Shown: positions 1-9,622, counted from the first letter of the stretch. The stretch is 64,000 nucleotides of DNA from Candidatus Accumulibacter cognatus (GCA_013414765.1 CP058708.1:1235553-1299552), one strand, 5' to 3'. Notes: generated by a model not told the origin, from the sequence alone. Numbers and translations are program-made.

Positions 1-1073
1 GGCAAGCCACCGGCACGCGGCATGCGGTGAGCGCATTTCTTGAGCAGGAAGCCGATCAGAAATGCCAGCAGCAGAGCCAGCAGACCGCCGACGATCCCCG
101 AAACGCTGCTGCCGAGCCGGCTTTCCGGAAGGGCTTCGCCATGCGCGTCGTTTGTATCGCTGCCTCCGTTCTCCTGCGCTTCAGCATCGTCCTTCCGGAA
201 GGCATAATCCGGCAGGATCGCGATCCTTTCCTGGAGCGCGGCCAGTGCGGCGTGGATTCCCTGCTCGGGTCCCTTGAGCCCGGCCTCGCCGCTTACCTGG
301 GCAATCGCCCATTCGAGTCCGTCCGGGTCTTTCGACGCAAACCAGGAAAACAGTCCACCGGTCAGCACGGCCCCGGCGAGGAAAGCCAGCAGCAGCGTGC
401 GCAGCGATGGCTGGCCAGGCGTGACCGTCGACCGGGCTGCACCGATCAATTCTGGCCGCGCACGATGGACGAACGAGACGATCGCGGCCGTCAGCACGCC
501 TTCGACCATTCCGATAGCCAGATGAATGGGCTGCATGAACAGCACGAAAGTGGCAAAAGGCAGCGACGAAATCCCCGAGCTGACCGTCTCGACGACGACC
601 CCGAACGCTCCCAGTTGCAGCCCGACGGTCGCCGCGACGATGGCCGCCACGCTCAGGCGCAGCTGGCCTGGCCGCTCACCGGCGATTTTCCGATAGATCA
701 GGGGGTAGGCAATGAATGCCGGCAAAAATCCCAGATTGAAGAGGTTGCAGCCGAGAGCCAGCAGACCGCCGTCGGCAAAGAACAGTGCCTGCACCACCAG
801 TACCGAGGCAATGGTCAGAAAAGCTGCATGCGGCCCGAGCAGAATCGCCAGCAGCAGCCCGCCGCCGAGATGGCCACTCGAACCGGTGCCGGGGATGCTG
901 AAGTTGATCATCTGGGCAGCAAAAAGGAAGGCGCCGAGAACGCCCATCAACGGCACCTTGCGCTCATCGAGTTCGTCCGTGACCTTTTTCGAGCAATAGG
1001 CAATGGTGCCCGCCGATACTGCCCACATCGTTCCGCCAACAGCCGGCGACAACAGTGCATCCGCCATGTGCAT
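1..1073 (-). CDS. cbiM: CbiM-type cobalt/nickel ECF transporter substrate-capture protein with PDGLE tail (3' end outside window)
   Basis: Membrane S component of a Co/Ni energy-coupling-factor importer. The reverse strand reads MHMADALLSP, the CbiM start in which the N-terminal Met-His binds metal, followed by hydrophobic segments and FSIPGTGSSGHLGGG near residue 60. Around residue 245 comes DPDGLE, the hallmark of the PDGLE (CbiN-like) domain, then a last membrane helix near the window edge, so this is a CbiM-PDGLE fusion. The start at 1073 has a GGGAG ribosome site seven bases upstream. No stop is reached before base 1. CbiQ/CbiO partners would lie to the left. No cobalamin riboswitch is apparent in the 100 bp before rlmD. 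Co versus Ni specificity cannot be decided. Confidence 0.88.
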   Translation of the reverse strand, partial: MHMADALLSPAVGGTMWAVSAGTIAYCSKKVTDELDERKVPLMGVLGAFLFAAQMINFSIPGTGSSGHLGGGLLLAILLGPHAAFLTIASVLVVQALFFADGGLLALGCNLFNLGFLPAFIAYPLIYRKIAGERPGQLRLSVAAIVAATVGLQLGAFGVVVETVSSGISSLPFATFVLFMQPIHLAIGMVEGVLTAAIVSFVHRARPELIGAARSTVTPGQPSLRTLLLAFLAGAVLTGGLFSWFASKDPDGLEWAIAQVSGEAGLKGPEQGIHAALAALQERIAILPDYAFRKDDAEAQENGGSDTNDAHGEALPESRLGSSVSGIVGGLLALLLAFLIGFLLKKCAHRMPRAGGL

Positions 1074-1174
1074 GATTTTCTCCCGCCCAATGATCGCGCC
1101 AACACGGGCGGATTCTGTCACAAAGCGAAGCACCGCTGTGGTCTGCGGAGCTGCACGGCGCTGCAGGGCGAGGC

Positions 1175-2482
1175 TCAGCTCGCCGGCATGCGCTCGAAGA
1201 GGGCGATCGATTCGACGTGCGAAGTTTGCGGAAACATATTGACCACGCCGGCACCGCGCAGCCGGTAATGTTTCTGGGCAACCAGAATGCCCGCATCGCG
1301 TGCCAGCGTGGCGGGACTGCAGGAAATGTAGACGATCCGCCGCGGGCCATCCGCGTCGAACGATTTGATCAGTTCGAGAGCGCCTTCGCGCGGCGGGTCG
1401 ATCAGCATTTTGTCAAAGCAGCCGAGCGCCGCCAGGCTCTCCGGAGTGGTCTCGAAGAGGTTGGCGACGCGATACTCGGTGAGACCGTCCAGGTCATTCG
1501 CCGCTGCGTTCTCGGTGGCGCGGCGAACCAGTTCGGCGCTACCCTCGACCCCCAGCACGCGCGCGCCGGAGCGGGCAATCGGCAGCGTGAAGTTGCCCAG
1601 CCCGCAGAACATGTCCGCAATCCGCTCACCCGCTTGCGGATCAAGCAGGGCCAGGGCGCGCCGCACCAGCACGCGATTGATCGCGTGATTGACCTGGGTG
1701 AACTCGGTCGGCAAGAAAGCGTGCTCGACCGCAAAATCGGGGAGCCGGTAAGAAAGTTGCGGTCCGTCGAGCGGATAGAAGCGATAAGCCGTCGCCGGCC
1801 CCTGCGGCTGCAGGTAGAAGACCACCGCGTGGCGGTCGGCGAAGTCGCGCAGCAGGGCCTCGTCCGCCGGATCGAGGGCTTCGAGAATGCGCAGCACCAG
1901 CGCCGTCATCCGCTCACCAATGGCCACCTCGATCTGCGGCAGGCGATCCCGGATCGACAGCGCGCCGATCAGTTCGCGCAGCGGCAAGAGCATCGCCGAA
2001 AGGTGTGACGGCAAAATCTCGCATTGTTTCATGTCGGCGACGTAACTGCTTCTCTTCTCGTGGAAGCCGACGAGAACTCCCCCCTTCTTCGGCACCAGAC
2101 GAACGGAAAGGCGGGCTCGATAGCGGTAGCCCCAAGGCTGGCCGTAGATCGGCGCGTAGAGCTGGTCTGCCTTGATGCGGCCGAGGTGCCAGAGATTGTC
2201 CTCGAGCAGGCGCTGCTTGGCCGCGACTTGCGCCTGTGGATCGAGATGTTGCATGCTGCAACCGCCGCAGACGCCAAAATGCGGGCAGCGTGGCGTTTCC
2301 CGCTGCGGTGACGAGACCAGTATCTGCAGCGTGCGTGCCAGCTCATAGCTGGGTTTCCGTCGATAACTGGCATACTCGACGCACTCACCCGGCAAGGCGC
2401 CCTCGACGAAAACCGTTTTGCCGTCAAGACGGGTCACTCCCCGCGCTTCGTGGTCCAGCGACTCGATGATTCCGGTAGGCAT
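1175..2482 (-). CDS. rlmD: 23S rRNA (uracil-1939-C5)-methyltransferase
   Basis: SAM-dependent enzyme making m5U at 23S rRNA position 1939. Residues 1-55 form a TRAM-like RNA-binding domain. The 4Fe-4S cluster cysteines lie in [15 protein letters not shown] (C66, C72, C75) with the fourth in MKQCEIL. The methyltransferase domain has [11 protein letters not shown] (motif I), LIDPPREG and the nucleophile in YISCSP. The 435-aa length is normal for RlmD. It lies about 100 bp upstream of cbiM on the same strand; a functional link is not evident. The gene is intact. Confidence 0.95.
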   Translation of the reverse strand: MPTGIIESLDHEARGVTRLDGKTVFVEGALPGECVEYASYRRKPSYELARTLQILVSSPQRETPRCPHFGVCGGCSMQHLDPQAQVAAKQRLLEDNLWHLGRIKADQLYAPIYGQPWGYRYRARLSVRLVPKKGGVLVGFHEKRSSYVADMKQCEILPSHLSAMLLPLRELIGALSIRDRLPQIEVAIGERMTALVLRILEALDPADEALLRDFADRHAVVFYLQPQGPATAYRFYPLDGPQLSYRLPDFAVEHAFLPTEFTQVNHAINRVLVRRALALLDPQAGERIADMFCGLGNFTLPIARSGARVLGVEGSAELVRRATENAAANDLDGLTEYRVANLFETTPESLAALGCFDKMLIDPPREGALELIKSFDADGPRRIVYISCSPATLARDAGILVAQKHYRLRGAGVVNMFPQTSHVESIALFERMPAS

Positions 2483-2615
2483 GCGACGCTTCCGCAGAGA
2501 AAACGCGCGATTCTATCCTGAATATCCGCCCGGAGCACTGGCTGAGGCGATTTCCAACAGAGGTGGCCCCGGAAATTCGGACATCAGGATAAGGCGATTT
2601 CTCGGAATCGAGATA

Positions 2616-2915
2616 CCGCAAAGACGAGGCGGAACCCCACACCGGCATTCAGCACAGGTAGCACTTGCCGCGCTGAAGAGCGACAAGACGCTAGCGGAGT
2701 GGGCACAACAGTATGACCTTCACCCGAATCAGATCACCGACTGGAAGCGACCACTGACGGAGCGTGCGGTTCAGGTATTTGGAGACGCCAGTAGTCCGGC
2801 GAGCAGCGATCCGGACCTGACGAAGCTGCACGCCAAGATCGGCCAGCTGACGCTGGAGAACGATTTTTTAGAACATGCGCTCACCCAGGCGGGCTTGCTG
2901 AGCGCAAGACGATGA
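2616..2915 (+). pseudogene. IS3-family OrfA (helix-turn-helix) remnant
   Basis: Matches residues of the 101-aa OrfA at 14939-15244 from QVALAALKSDKTLAE to LTQAGLLSARR, including the HTH part (YDLHPNQITDWK) and the leucine-zipper part. The initiation codon is replaced by ATA, and a short indel just before QVALAAL shifts the frame, so no normal OrfA can be made. The last codons overlap the ATG of orfB (ATGA), as in the intact copy. Confidence 0.85.
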
Positions 2916-3799
2916 TTGACCGCACCCACAAGCTTCCCGTATTGCACCAGTGCTCCCTGCTGGGGCTGGCGCGTTCGACCGCCTACTACACGCCCCGCGA
3001 GGTCTCGGCGGAGGACCTGGCGCTGATGCGCCGGATCGACGAGTGACCCCTCGAGCACCCGTTCGCCGGCGCCCGCCTGTTGCGCGATCTGCTGCGCCCC
3101 GAGGGGTTCCAGGCCGGCCGCAGGCACATCGGCACCCTGATGGCGCGCATGGGGATCGAGGCCCTCTATCGAAAGCCCCACACCTCCCGTCGGCAGCGGG
3201 GGGATGAAATTTATTCGTACCTCCTGCGCGATCTCGCGATCGAGCGGCCCAATCAGGTATGGGCGGCGGACATCACGTACATTCCGATGCGCCGGGGCTT
3301 CCTCTACCTGTTCGCCGTGATCGACGGGTACTCGCGGCGGGTGCTCGCCTGGCGGCTCTCCAACACCCTGACGACCGACTTCTGTCGGGAAGCGGTGCGC
3401 GAAGCCATTCACCGGCACGGTTGCCCGGAGATCTTCAACACCGATCAGGGTGGCCAGTTCACCAGCGACGAGTTCACCGGTCTGCTCAAGGCGCACGATA
3501 TTCGGATCAGCAGGGACGGCAAGGGGTCCTGGCGGGAAAACAAGCGAAGCGCAGTTTCGCGAGCCGATAGGCGAGAGGGCGAAGCCCGTCACAACGTCTT
3601 TGTCGAGCGACTGTGGAAGACGGTCAAGTACGAGGAGGTGTATCTCAAGGCCTATGACAGCGTTGCCGATGCGAAAGCCAACTTGGCCACGTATCTGCGC
3701 TTCTACAACGAGCGACGCCCCCATCGCTCCCTGGATGGTCAGACGCCGGACGCCATCTACTTCGCGGCACTCGCGGCCACCACGCGACCGGCGGCGTAG
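2912..3799 (+). pseudogene. IS3-family OrfB DDE transposase, nonsense mutation plus in-frame insert
   Basis: Homologous along its length to the OrfB at 14109-14942. After RRIDE a TGA (3044-3046) replaces the Leu codon of the intact copy. Downstream the frame is open and keeps the rve core: WAADITYI, FNTDQGGQFTS and NVFVERLWK (D, D, E). About 54 bp (near 3539-3592) are inserted in frame just before NVFVERLWK, adding 18 residues between the second Asp and the catalytic Glu. A protein started downstream of the stop would lack the N-terminal region. Confidence 0.88.
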
Positions 3800-4044
3800 G
3801 ACATGAGGAAGGGGCTCCGTGGATTTGTGGACGATGCGCTGTCGCGCACCGGGCCGCTTGCCGTGGAAAAGTCTGGCGACTTTCCCACCGCGCGTCCCTT
3901 CGCCCACAAGCTCCACCGAGCTCTATTCGGTTCGGATAAACTCACAGAAGGTCAAAACCAAGCGCAACTCCGGTCACCTGACCACCACCGGCAGGGCTCC
4001 ACTTATCAAAGCAGATTTTCTGTCCAAACAAACGGGGCCACCTC

Positions 4045-4312
4045 TGTCGCCATGGTGACAGCGAAAGTCGGCCAGGGTGTGAGAGTTGACCTACACACCA
4101 CCCCGGATCCACCGGTATGCATCCTGCGCCTGCGTCAGCCGGGTGATGGTTCGGGCACTGCCGATACCTTCCAGCGTCGCGTAAAGCCACAGGGCATACA
4201 GTATTTCCGGGGCGATCGCAGCCAAGAACGCCCGGCTGGCGTGGGCGGTGTTGAAATACGGCGAGGATTTCCGGACGAGACCCGGCGCGGCCGAGGTCAG
4301 CCGACCCCACAA
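4045..4312 (-). pseudogene. IS1182-type transposase N-terminal remnant
   Basis: The reverse strand encodes LYALWLYATLEGIGSARTIT and LTQAQDAYRWIRGG, then after a two-base frameshift VNSHTLADFR. This is the usual IS1182-family pattern (LYA..DGVGSAR...HDAYRW.CGGV..NYHTL.DFR). The rest is missing because the IS3 element at 2560-4044 abuts it. Nothing can be expressed as a working transposase. Confidence 0.75.
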
Positions 4313-4721
4313 AAAGCGTCAGCAGAAGGAAGGAACCCCCATGCCGGTCGTCGCCGGCAACGAATCACCGATGCAATGCACGCGTTGATGTGAAGCGGGT
4401 TGGACCCGCGCCGGGAGTGCCTGATCAACTCCAGGGGAAGCAGCACTTCCCGACTAACGATTGAGGCCCCGGCGCACGTCTTTCATCCGGGTCCGGGCCA
4501 ACGGCCCAACATGACCGGTTGTAGTTTCGCAGTCCGCCATCTTCCCGATCAACAAACGCAGTCAATGACGAATCAAACCAGGAAACAGTGATGAACTAAA
4601 AAAACCCTCCTTGGCCCTTGCTTTTTGGGGAAGCCCTTGTAGCCCTTGTAGAAGCCGAGGCAACGGACTCGGCTTGATGCGGCCGGTCGCCAAGAGCGAC
4701 GGGTTGGGCATCATCTCTGGT
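4313..4721. other. No recognisable gene
   Basis: Open frames here are short, lack credible ribosome sites and resemble nothing I know. A 10-bp direct repeat (agcccttgta) lies near 4632-4651. The stretch borders the IS1182 remnant and may be decayed mobile DNA. Confidence 0.5.
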
Positions 4722-5120
4722 CTACGTTGGGAATCTCTCGAATTCAGGAAGCTCATGAACATGCTTCATCCAGTCGAGCCGCTCGGCCGTCTGTATTTGC
4801 ACTGTCGGCGGTAGCGCCTCAGGATGGTCGAGAGTCGAGGACTGCACGTCGACAATTCCTGGAAGCGCGGCTGCATTCCGGTAGAACAACCCGCTTCCAC
4901 AGTCAGCGCAGAAGCTGCGCATAGCGGTACCTGACGAGTTGATAGTCTTCGGCTGCCCTTTCTTCAGCGTCAAGGCGGTTTCAGGAAACATCGCCCATGC
5001 CACCATCGGCGCGCCTGCACTTCGTCGGCAGTCGCTGCAATGGCATAACGCAACGACCTGTGGCTCCCCCGAGAGTTCATAGCGAATCCCGCCACATAAA
5101 CACTGTCCAGAGTAAGTCAT
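4722..5120 (-). CDS. GFA (CENP-V type) domain protein
   Basis: Small zinc-binding protein of the GFA family (glutathione-dependent formaldehyde-activating enzyme fold); members often have unknown substrates. Visible zinc ligands: CLCGGIRYE, CHCSDCRRSAGAP and FCADCGSGLF. I chose the ATG at 5120 (MTYSGQ), preceded by GTGGAG about 11 bases upstream, rather than the ATG at 5147. The product is 132 aa, normal for the family. It lies alone, pointing toward the mobile remnants. A second GFA gene is at 53466. Confidence 0.85.
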   Translation of the reverse strand: MTYSGQCLCGGIRYELSGEPQVVALCHCSDCRRSAGAPMVAWAMFPETALTLKKGQPKTINSSGTAMRSFCADCGSGLFYRNAAALPGIVDVQSSTLDHPEALPPTVQIQTAERLDWMKHVHELPEFERFPT

Positions 5121-5240
5121 CGCAGAATCTCCACGGTCTTCGACCAATTATTCACCAGACGCAAGCCAGATCCTTGACACTGATGAATCCCTTGCAGCCT
5201 AAAGGGGAGCCTCAAGACGCCCAACGCCCCGCATCACTTG

Positions 5241-5273
5241 CCGGCTAAAGCGGGCCAAGCCCGCTTTAGCCGG
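5241..5273. terminator. Long perfect hairpin downstream of the arylsulfatase gene
   Basis: CCGGCTAAAGCGGGC and its exact complement GCCCGCTTTAGCCGG are separated by CAA, a 15-bp perfect stem about 64 bp past the sulfatase stop. There is no clear T-run on either side, so it is either an atypical terminator or an mRNA 3'-end stabiliser. Confidence 0.55.
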
Positions 5274-5336
5274 TCAGGTGCATGCGGATGTTAGCTGGCT
5301 CACGGAAGACCATGTTCCGTGCGCTTGCTGGGGGTT

Positions 5337-7010
5337 TCAGTTCCCTACCGGCAGCGGAATGCTGACGCCTTCCTTCTGCAACTGCTCACGGACCCACTGG
5401 AACTTCTGGTAGTTCGATATCGTGATCGGGCCCGTGTAAGTCATGCTCTGCAGCTTGCGCGGCGGGTATTGCACGTACGTCTTCATCAGATTCTGGATCG
5501 CCTCGCTGATCGTGACCATCGTCCAGGTCCGCTCGGTAAAGTTGTTCATGAAGATGTCATAGCGCTCCTGTGGGTCGGCCCACAGGTCAAATACCTGCGG
5601 CGCAGTCGCGACGTACTTCTCTGGGCCCTTCCAGCCGAGGTTGCTGTCGACCGCCAGGCCGCCAGTCGGTTGCCCGTTGTCGCCGCGCAGGTTGAACACC
5701 GCTTTGTAATTACCGACACGCGCGGCGCCCGGGCTCAGTTCATCCTCAGTGAAGTAAAACCAGGACTTGCGGGCTGACTTACCGGTTCCGAACAGGACCG
5801 ACGTCATGTCGTAGCTGTCGAAGATGATCGGCTTGCCTTCCCGATCGTTCTTCGGCAACTGGACGCCGCCCAGGCTGGCGAAGGTTGCCATCAGGTCGAG
5901 ACCGCCCACGATGTCGTGATTGCGGGTGCCCGGCTTGATCTTGCCGGGCATGACCGCTATCGCGGGCACGCGGTTGCCGCCTTCTCGCACCGTGCCCTTG
6001 GTGCCGCGGAACGGTGTGTAGCCGGCGTCCGGATAGACGTCCTGCCAGGCACCGTTGTCGGTCGTGTAGAACACCAGCGTGTTCTTGTCGAGGCCGAGCG
6101 CCCGCAGCTTATCCATGATTCGGCCGATGCGCGTGTCGAGCTCGACGACTGAGTCGGCGTACTTGCTCTTCGACAGCGATTTGTACTGGAACTCGGGCGC
6201 CGGCAGGTTCGGCTGATGCACCTTCATGAAGTTGACATTGATGAAGAACGGCTTGCCGGGATTCTTGGCTGCCGTGTCAAGGAACTCGAGCGCTGCCTTT
6301 TCGACGTATCCGTCGAAAAATGGAATACCGACCACGCCGTCGGGGTAAGTCACGCCATGCAGCGTGACGGGCTTGCCCGGCTCGTCGACGTACTGGCCGT
6401 TGATCTTGAAGTCCTCCTTCAGCTTCTCGCCGGCCTTGCCGGACAGCGCGCCAATTGTCACTTTGTTGAACATCGCCCGCAGCTCCGGATCCATGTCCGG
6501 AAACCAGGTCGGGTCGCCGTAGGTGTAGGCGTTCAGGTGATACAGCCCGACGTACTTCATTTCGTCATAACCCTGCGCGTTCGGTAGCGCGTAGTCGGCT
6601 TCACCGAGGTGCCACTTGCCGGTGAAGTAGGTCTGGTAGCCGCCCTTCTTGAGCACGGACGCCAAGGTCCACTCCGCAGCGGGCAGGCCGCCGCCCTGTC
6701 CCTGGAAAGCGACCGTCGTCATGCCGCTTCGGTTCGGAATGCGTCCAGTCTGCATCGCCGCGCGGCCGGGCGTGCAGCTCGGCTGAGCGTAGAAGGAAAA
6801 GAACGTCATGCCCTCGGCGGCCATACGGTCGATGTTGGGCGTGGGCATGCCGCGTCCCTCACCGCCGCCGTAAGGTCCGAGATCGCCGTAACCGGTGTCG
6901 TCGGAGACAATAAATAGGATGTTGGGCCTCGACTGTGCGTTGCCAAGACTCGGGGCCATCGCTATCAACGTGAAGAGAATTCCCGCAATCAATGCCGTGA
7001 TTCTTTGCAT
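5337..7010 (-). CDS. Exported arylsulfatase (sulfatase family S1)
   Basis: Hydrolyses sulfate esters after conversion of a cysteine to formylglycine. Residues 1-25 form a signal peptide ending near GNAQ, implying periplasmic export. Metal-binding SDD is at 36-38. The modification motif C79-T-P-G-R fits CxPxR. TGKWHLG lies near 131 and TTDNGAW in the later metal site. The length of 557 aa is usual. It follows the HAD gene by 80 bp on the same strand and has a direct repeat directly upstream. The natural substrate is not evident. The needed formylglycine-generating enzyme is not in this window. Confidence 0.93.
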   Translation of the reverse strand: MQRITALIAGILFTLIAMAPSLGNAQSRPNILFIVSDDTGYGDLGPYGGGEGRGMPTPNIDRMAAEGMTFFSFYAQPSCTPGRAAMQTGRIPNRSGMTTVAFQGQGGGLPAAEWTLASVLKKGGYQTYFTGKWHLGEADYALPNAQGYDEMKYVGLYHLNAYTYGDPTWFPDMDPELRAMFNKVTIGALSGKAGEKLKEDFKINGQYVDEPGKPVTLHGVTYPDGVVGIPFFDGYVEKAALEFLDTAAKNPGKPFFINVNFMKVHQPNLPAPEFQYKSLSKSKYADSVVELDTRIGRIMDKLRALGLDKNTLVFYTTDNGAWQDVYPDAGYTPFRGTKGTVREGGNRVPAIAVMPGKIKPGTRNHDIVGGLDLMATFASLGGVQLPKNDREGKPIIFDSYDMTSVLFGTGKSARKSWFYFTEDELSPGAARVGNYKAVFNLRGDNGQPTGGLAVDSNLGWKGPEKYVATAPQVFDLWADPQERYDIFMNNFTERTWTMVTISEAIQNLMKTYVQYPPRKLQSMTYTGPITISNYQKFQWVREQLQKEGVSIPLPVGN

Positions 7011-7024
7011 TTCGACCTCCTGTA

Positions 7025-7063
7025 TTACGTTTGGAATACCGTTTTACGTTTGGAATACCGTTT
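7025..7063 (-). promoter_or_regulatory. Tandem 19-bp direct repeat upstream of the arylsulfatase
   Basis: TACGTTTGGAATACCGTTT occurs twice in immediate succession (period 19 bp), ending 15 bp before the sulfatase ATG. Two near-identical half sites on nearly the same helical face, in a gap of only 80 bp, suggest an operator or an mRNA leader element. No regulator can be named. Confidence 0.45.
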
Positions 7064-7089
7064 AAAAGCTTATCGCATCGGACGTCTGG

Positions 7090-8115
7090 TCATCTCTCGA
7101 AGACGAAGACCCGTTTCCAGTCTTTCTCCATGCTGATGACGACCCACCCCCTCTCTCCCGCTTCTTGCATCAACGTAGAGGGGAAAGTGCCGAACTTGGT
7201 GTCCGGCAGGCCGTTGGCAGGGCCATATGCATACTCCCTCCCAGCGTCATCATGGAGGACGAGCATCATCAGCCGCGCGCCGCCACCGGCACCGGCACCG
7301 GTCCACTCCAGCATCTCGCGGTCCCCGGCGGAGTTTCCGAACGCCGCGATCGGTCGCCTGCCGATGAACTTGTTTATACCGACGGGCTTGCCGGTCTTGT
7401 CGTCGATGAAATCGATCTGTGGAAGCCGGATCAATACCGGCGTGCCGTCCTTCATTTGATACTGGGTCTTGATGCTGGATCCGATCACTTGCTCGGGCGG
7501 AATGCCGTAAACCGAATCGGTCATCGGCCGCATGAACTCCACCCCACCGCCGGAGACGATGTAGGTCTTGAAGCCGTTGGCGCGCAGATACTTCAGGAGC
7601 TCGAGCATCGGCTGGTAGACAAGCTCAGTGTAGGGCCGTTTGAAACGCGGGTGACGGGCCTTGCCAAGCCACTCCTTCACGATCGCCTCGAACTCCGCGG
7701 TACTCATCCCGGTATGCGTGGCCATGACCAGCTCGACCAAGCCCTTCTCGCCCAACGCCGCCAGGGTATCGAAGTCATTGTCGAGCACCGCCTTGAAGGG
7801 CTGGGTGGTGTTCCACTCCGGGTGCTGGGATGCCAGCGCCTTCACCCTGTCCAGTGCGAAGGCGAGCTGGGTATACATCGGCTGCTCCGTCCACAGCGTT
7901 CCATCATTGTCGAAGGTGGCGATGCGCTCGGCGGGCGGCACAAAGTCCGGGGAGGCTCTCGTGGTCACCTTCGAGACAAACTCGATGACGGATTGCTTGG
8001 CCTTGCCATCGTTCCAGGATGGAAGCGGATCTGAGGTCTGGGCCATGACCAAGGCATTGAAGCCCAAGGCGAGGGTGAAGGTGAGTGCAGCGAGCAATAC
8101 ACGTTTCATCGTCAT
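7090..8115 (-). CDS. Exported HAD-superfamily hydrolase
   Basis: Predicted phosphatase of the haloacid-dehalogenase superfamily. MTMKRVLLAALTFTLALG is a signal peptide. Motif I is FDNDGTLW (nucleophile and acid Asp), motif II YIVSGGG, and the late acidic motif AFGNSAGDREML. I used the ATG at 8115, preceded by AAGGGAA six bases upstream, not the ATG at 8187. The product is 341 aa. HAD hydrolases beside sulfatases recur in bacteria, and these two are probably co-transcribed. The substrate is unknown. Confidence 0.85.
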   Translation of the reverse strand: MTMKRVLLAALTFTLALGFNALVMAQTSDPLPSWNDGKAKQSVIEFVSKVTTRASPDFVPPAERIATFDNDGTLWTEQPMYTQLAFALDRVKALASQHPEWNTTQPFKAVLDNDFDTLAALGEKGLVELVMATHTGMSTAEFEAIVKEWLGKARHPRFKRPYTELVYQPMLELLKYLRANGFKTYIVSGGGVEFMRPMTDSVYGIPPEQVIGSSIKTQYQMKDGTPVLIRLPQIDFIDDKTGKPVGINKFIGRRPIAAFGNSAGDREMLEWTGAGAGGGARLMMLVLHDDAGREYAYGPANGLPDTKFGTFPSTLMQEAGERGWVVISMEKDWKRVFVFER

Positions 8116-8163
8116 CTGTTCCCTTCGGTGGATGATGCGGAGCCAGCTACAGGCTGCCGGAGC

Positions 8164-8242
8164 GTGAAACGCCCAGTGAACCCGCAAGCGCCGCTTGCGG
8201 GCGGCCCAGTCCAGTTGACCAAGAGATTAACACACATTAGAG
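8164..8242 (-). other. Candidate attC site ending the membrane-protein cassette
   Basis: On the minus strand an R''-like box (CTCTAAT, 8242-8236) lies just after the ancestral stop of the broken membrane-protein cassette. It is one base from CTCTAAC, expected from that cassette's start TTAGAG. A 9-bp perfect stem (8181-8201) and a weak R' (GTTTCAC) follow. The R' box is poor, so this is tentative. It would be the far end of the visible array. Confidence 0.4.
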
Positions 8243-8416
8243 CAGGTATTAATTACTATGCCCCAAGGAAGAACAGCAATTCTCATTTTGGCAATGGTGG
8301 CTTTCTGTTCTCCTACCGAGCACCTGCAATAGATCCAGATTCAGGGAGTGGACTCCGCTCATGGCCGGCAGAAAGGCACTTTCCGGCGAACTCGCTCCAT
8401 TGCTTGAGTCAAAATG

Positions 8417-9621
8417 GGCGTTGGTGTAGTATATTGGCATGAACCCCGAAGTTCCGGGTCTGGCGGCAAGAAGAGGTGCGAGATGGCCATGCGGGTGAAC
8501 CCGGACACGGGCGAGGTGGGCGTAAAGCAGCGGTATCGGGTGACGAATTGGTCGGAGTACGACCGAGCGCTGGTCAATCGCGGCAATCTGACGATCTGGT
8601 TCGACGATGAAAGCCTTCGGGACAGCTGGACGCCTCCGCCGCCGGTGGGGCGCGGCACCCCTGGGCGGTACTCGGAGATCGCCCTCCAGACGTGCCTGAC
8701 GATCAAGGGACTGTTCCAGTTGCCTTACCGGGCGACGGAAGGCTTGGTGAGGTCGCTGATGCGCCTGTGCCACCTGGATTTGCCGGTACCCGACCACAGC
8801 TATATGTCGCGACGGGCAGCAGAGCTTTCGGTACAGATTCCGCGCCGGCCGCGCCCGGGACCGACGCATGTGGTGATTGATTCGACCGGGCTGAAGATTG
8901 TCGGTGAAGGCGAATGGGCGGAAGCGGGGTTTCGTGAAGCACCTCTTCACGCCGCTGCAGCCGGTCGGCTGTGCAAAGCCGACCGTGGGACGGTGCGCCA
9001 GCACGGGGTGGGCAAGCGGCGCACCTGGCGCAAGATCCATTTGGCCGTAGACGAAACTGCCAAGGACCTCATCTGCATTGAAGTGACCACGGCCGAGTGG
9101 AGCGACAGCGAGATCCTGCCCGGTCTGCTCGACTAGATCGAAGGCGAGATCGCCCAGGTATCGGCCGATGGCGCCTACGACAGCCACGGCTGCCACGCGG
9201 CCATCGCCGAGCGGAGCGCTCGTGCCACCCTTCCCCCCTCGGGAATGCGCCGTCGCTTGGGGAGACGATCATCCCCGTGATGCGATCCTCCAGGAGATCG
9301 AAGCCAAGGGAAGCCGTGGCTGGAAGAACGAGAGCGGCTACCACCGGCGCAGCATCGCCGAGAACAGGATGTACCGGCTGAAGCCACTGGGCGACCGACC
9401 GTACTCCCGGACCTTCAAGCGGCAAGTCACCGAAGCTCATGTCCCGGCCGCGATCCTCAACACCTTTACCTATCTCGGGATGCCGGCATCTGTCCGGGTA
9501 GGGCAAATTGCGCCTGCTGCATGAGAAAGGACGGGAAAAGAGGGAGAGCTTGCCGAAAACCAGGAATATAGCCATATGGGATGCGACTCTGGGGATTATG
9601 CCAATATACTACAGCGGCGCC
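8417..9621 (+). mobile_element. IS5-family (IS903-group-like) element, degenerate copy A
   Basis: Ends GGCGTTGGTGTAGTATATTG and its degenerate complement, flanked by the 9-bp duplication GTCAAAATG (8408-8416 and 9622-9630). A 9-bp duplication is typical of the IS903 group of IS5. It is longer than copies B and C (about 1136 bp) because of a 72-bp insert. It lies inside the MITE-like element at 8274-9641. Confidence 0.9.
8483..9524 (+). pseudogene. IS5-family transposase, multiply damaged
   Basis: Compared with the intact 322-aa copies at 29359 and 38662, it has three lesions. An in-frame 72-bp insert follows GEGEW (near 8918-8991). A TAG (9136) replaces the Gln after GLLD. One extra C in a C-run near 9235 shifts the frame. 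The parts keep the DDE-type core: VVIDSTGLKI, the Asp region SADGAYDSHG in another frame, and the late GYHRRSIAENRMYRLK. Nonfunctional. Confidence 0.9.
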
Positions 9622-9622
9622 G

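Larger units (their letters stand above)
2560..4044 (+). mobile_element. IS3-family element, degenerate copy
   Basis: Bounded by imperfect terminal inverted repeats: GAGGTGGCCCCGGAAATTCG on the left and the complement of GAGGTGGCCCCGTTTGTTTG on the right. The same ends bound the better copy at 13864-15333. It contains orfA and orfB homologues, both damaged, and about 245 bp of noncoding tail after orfB, as in the intact copy. The right end sits in an IS1182-type transposase remnant, so this element inserted into older mobile DNA. No target duplication is evident. Confidence 0.85.

Noticed and set aside
1074-1174. Cobalamin riboswitch before cbiM
   Set aside because: The gap is only about 100 bp and lacks the conserved B12-box; it reads as a plain intergenic region.
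27-1268. 413-aa plus-strand open frame
   Set aside because: Arg/Gln-rich antisense shadow of cbiM and the end of rlmD; no family resemblance.
7090-8115. HAD and arylsulfatase genes as further integron cassettes
   Set aside because: No attC between them, signal peptides and a normal operon layout; the array seems to end near 8164.
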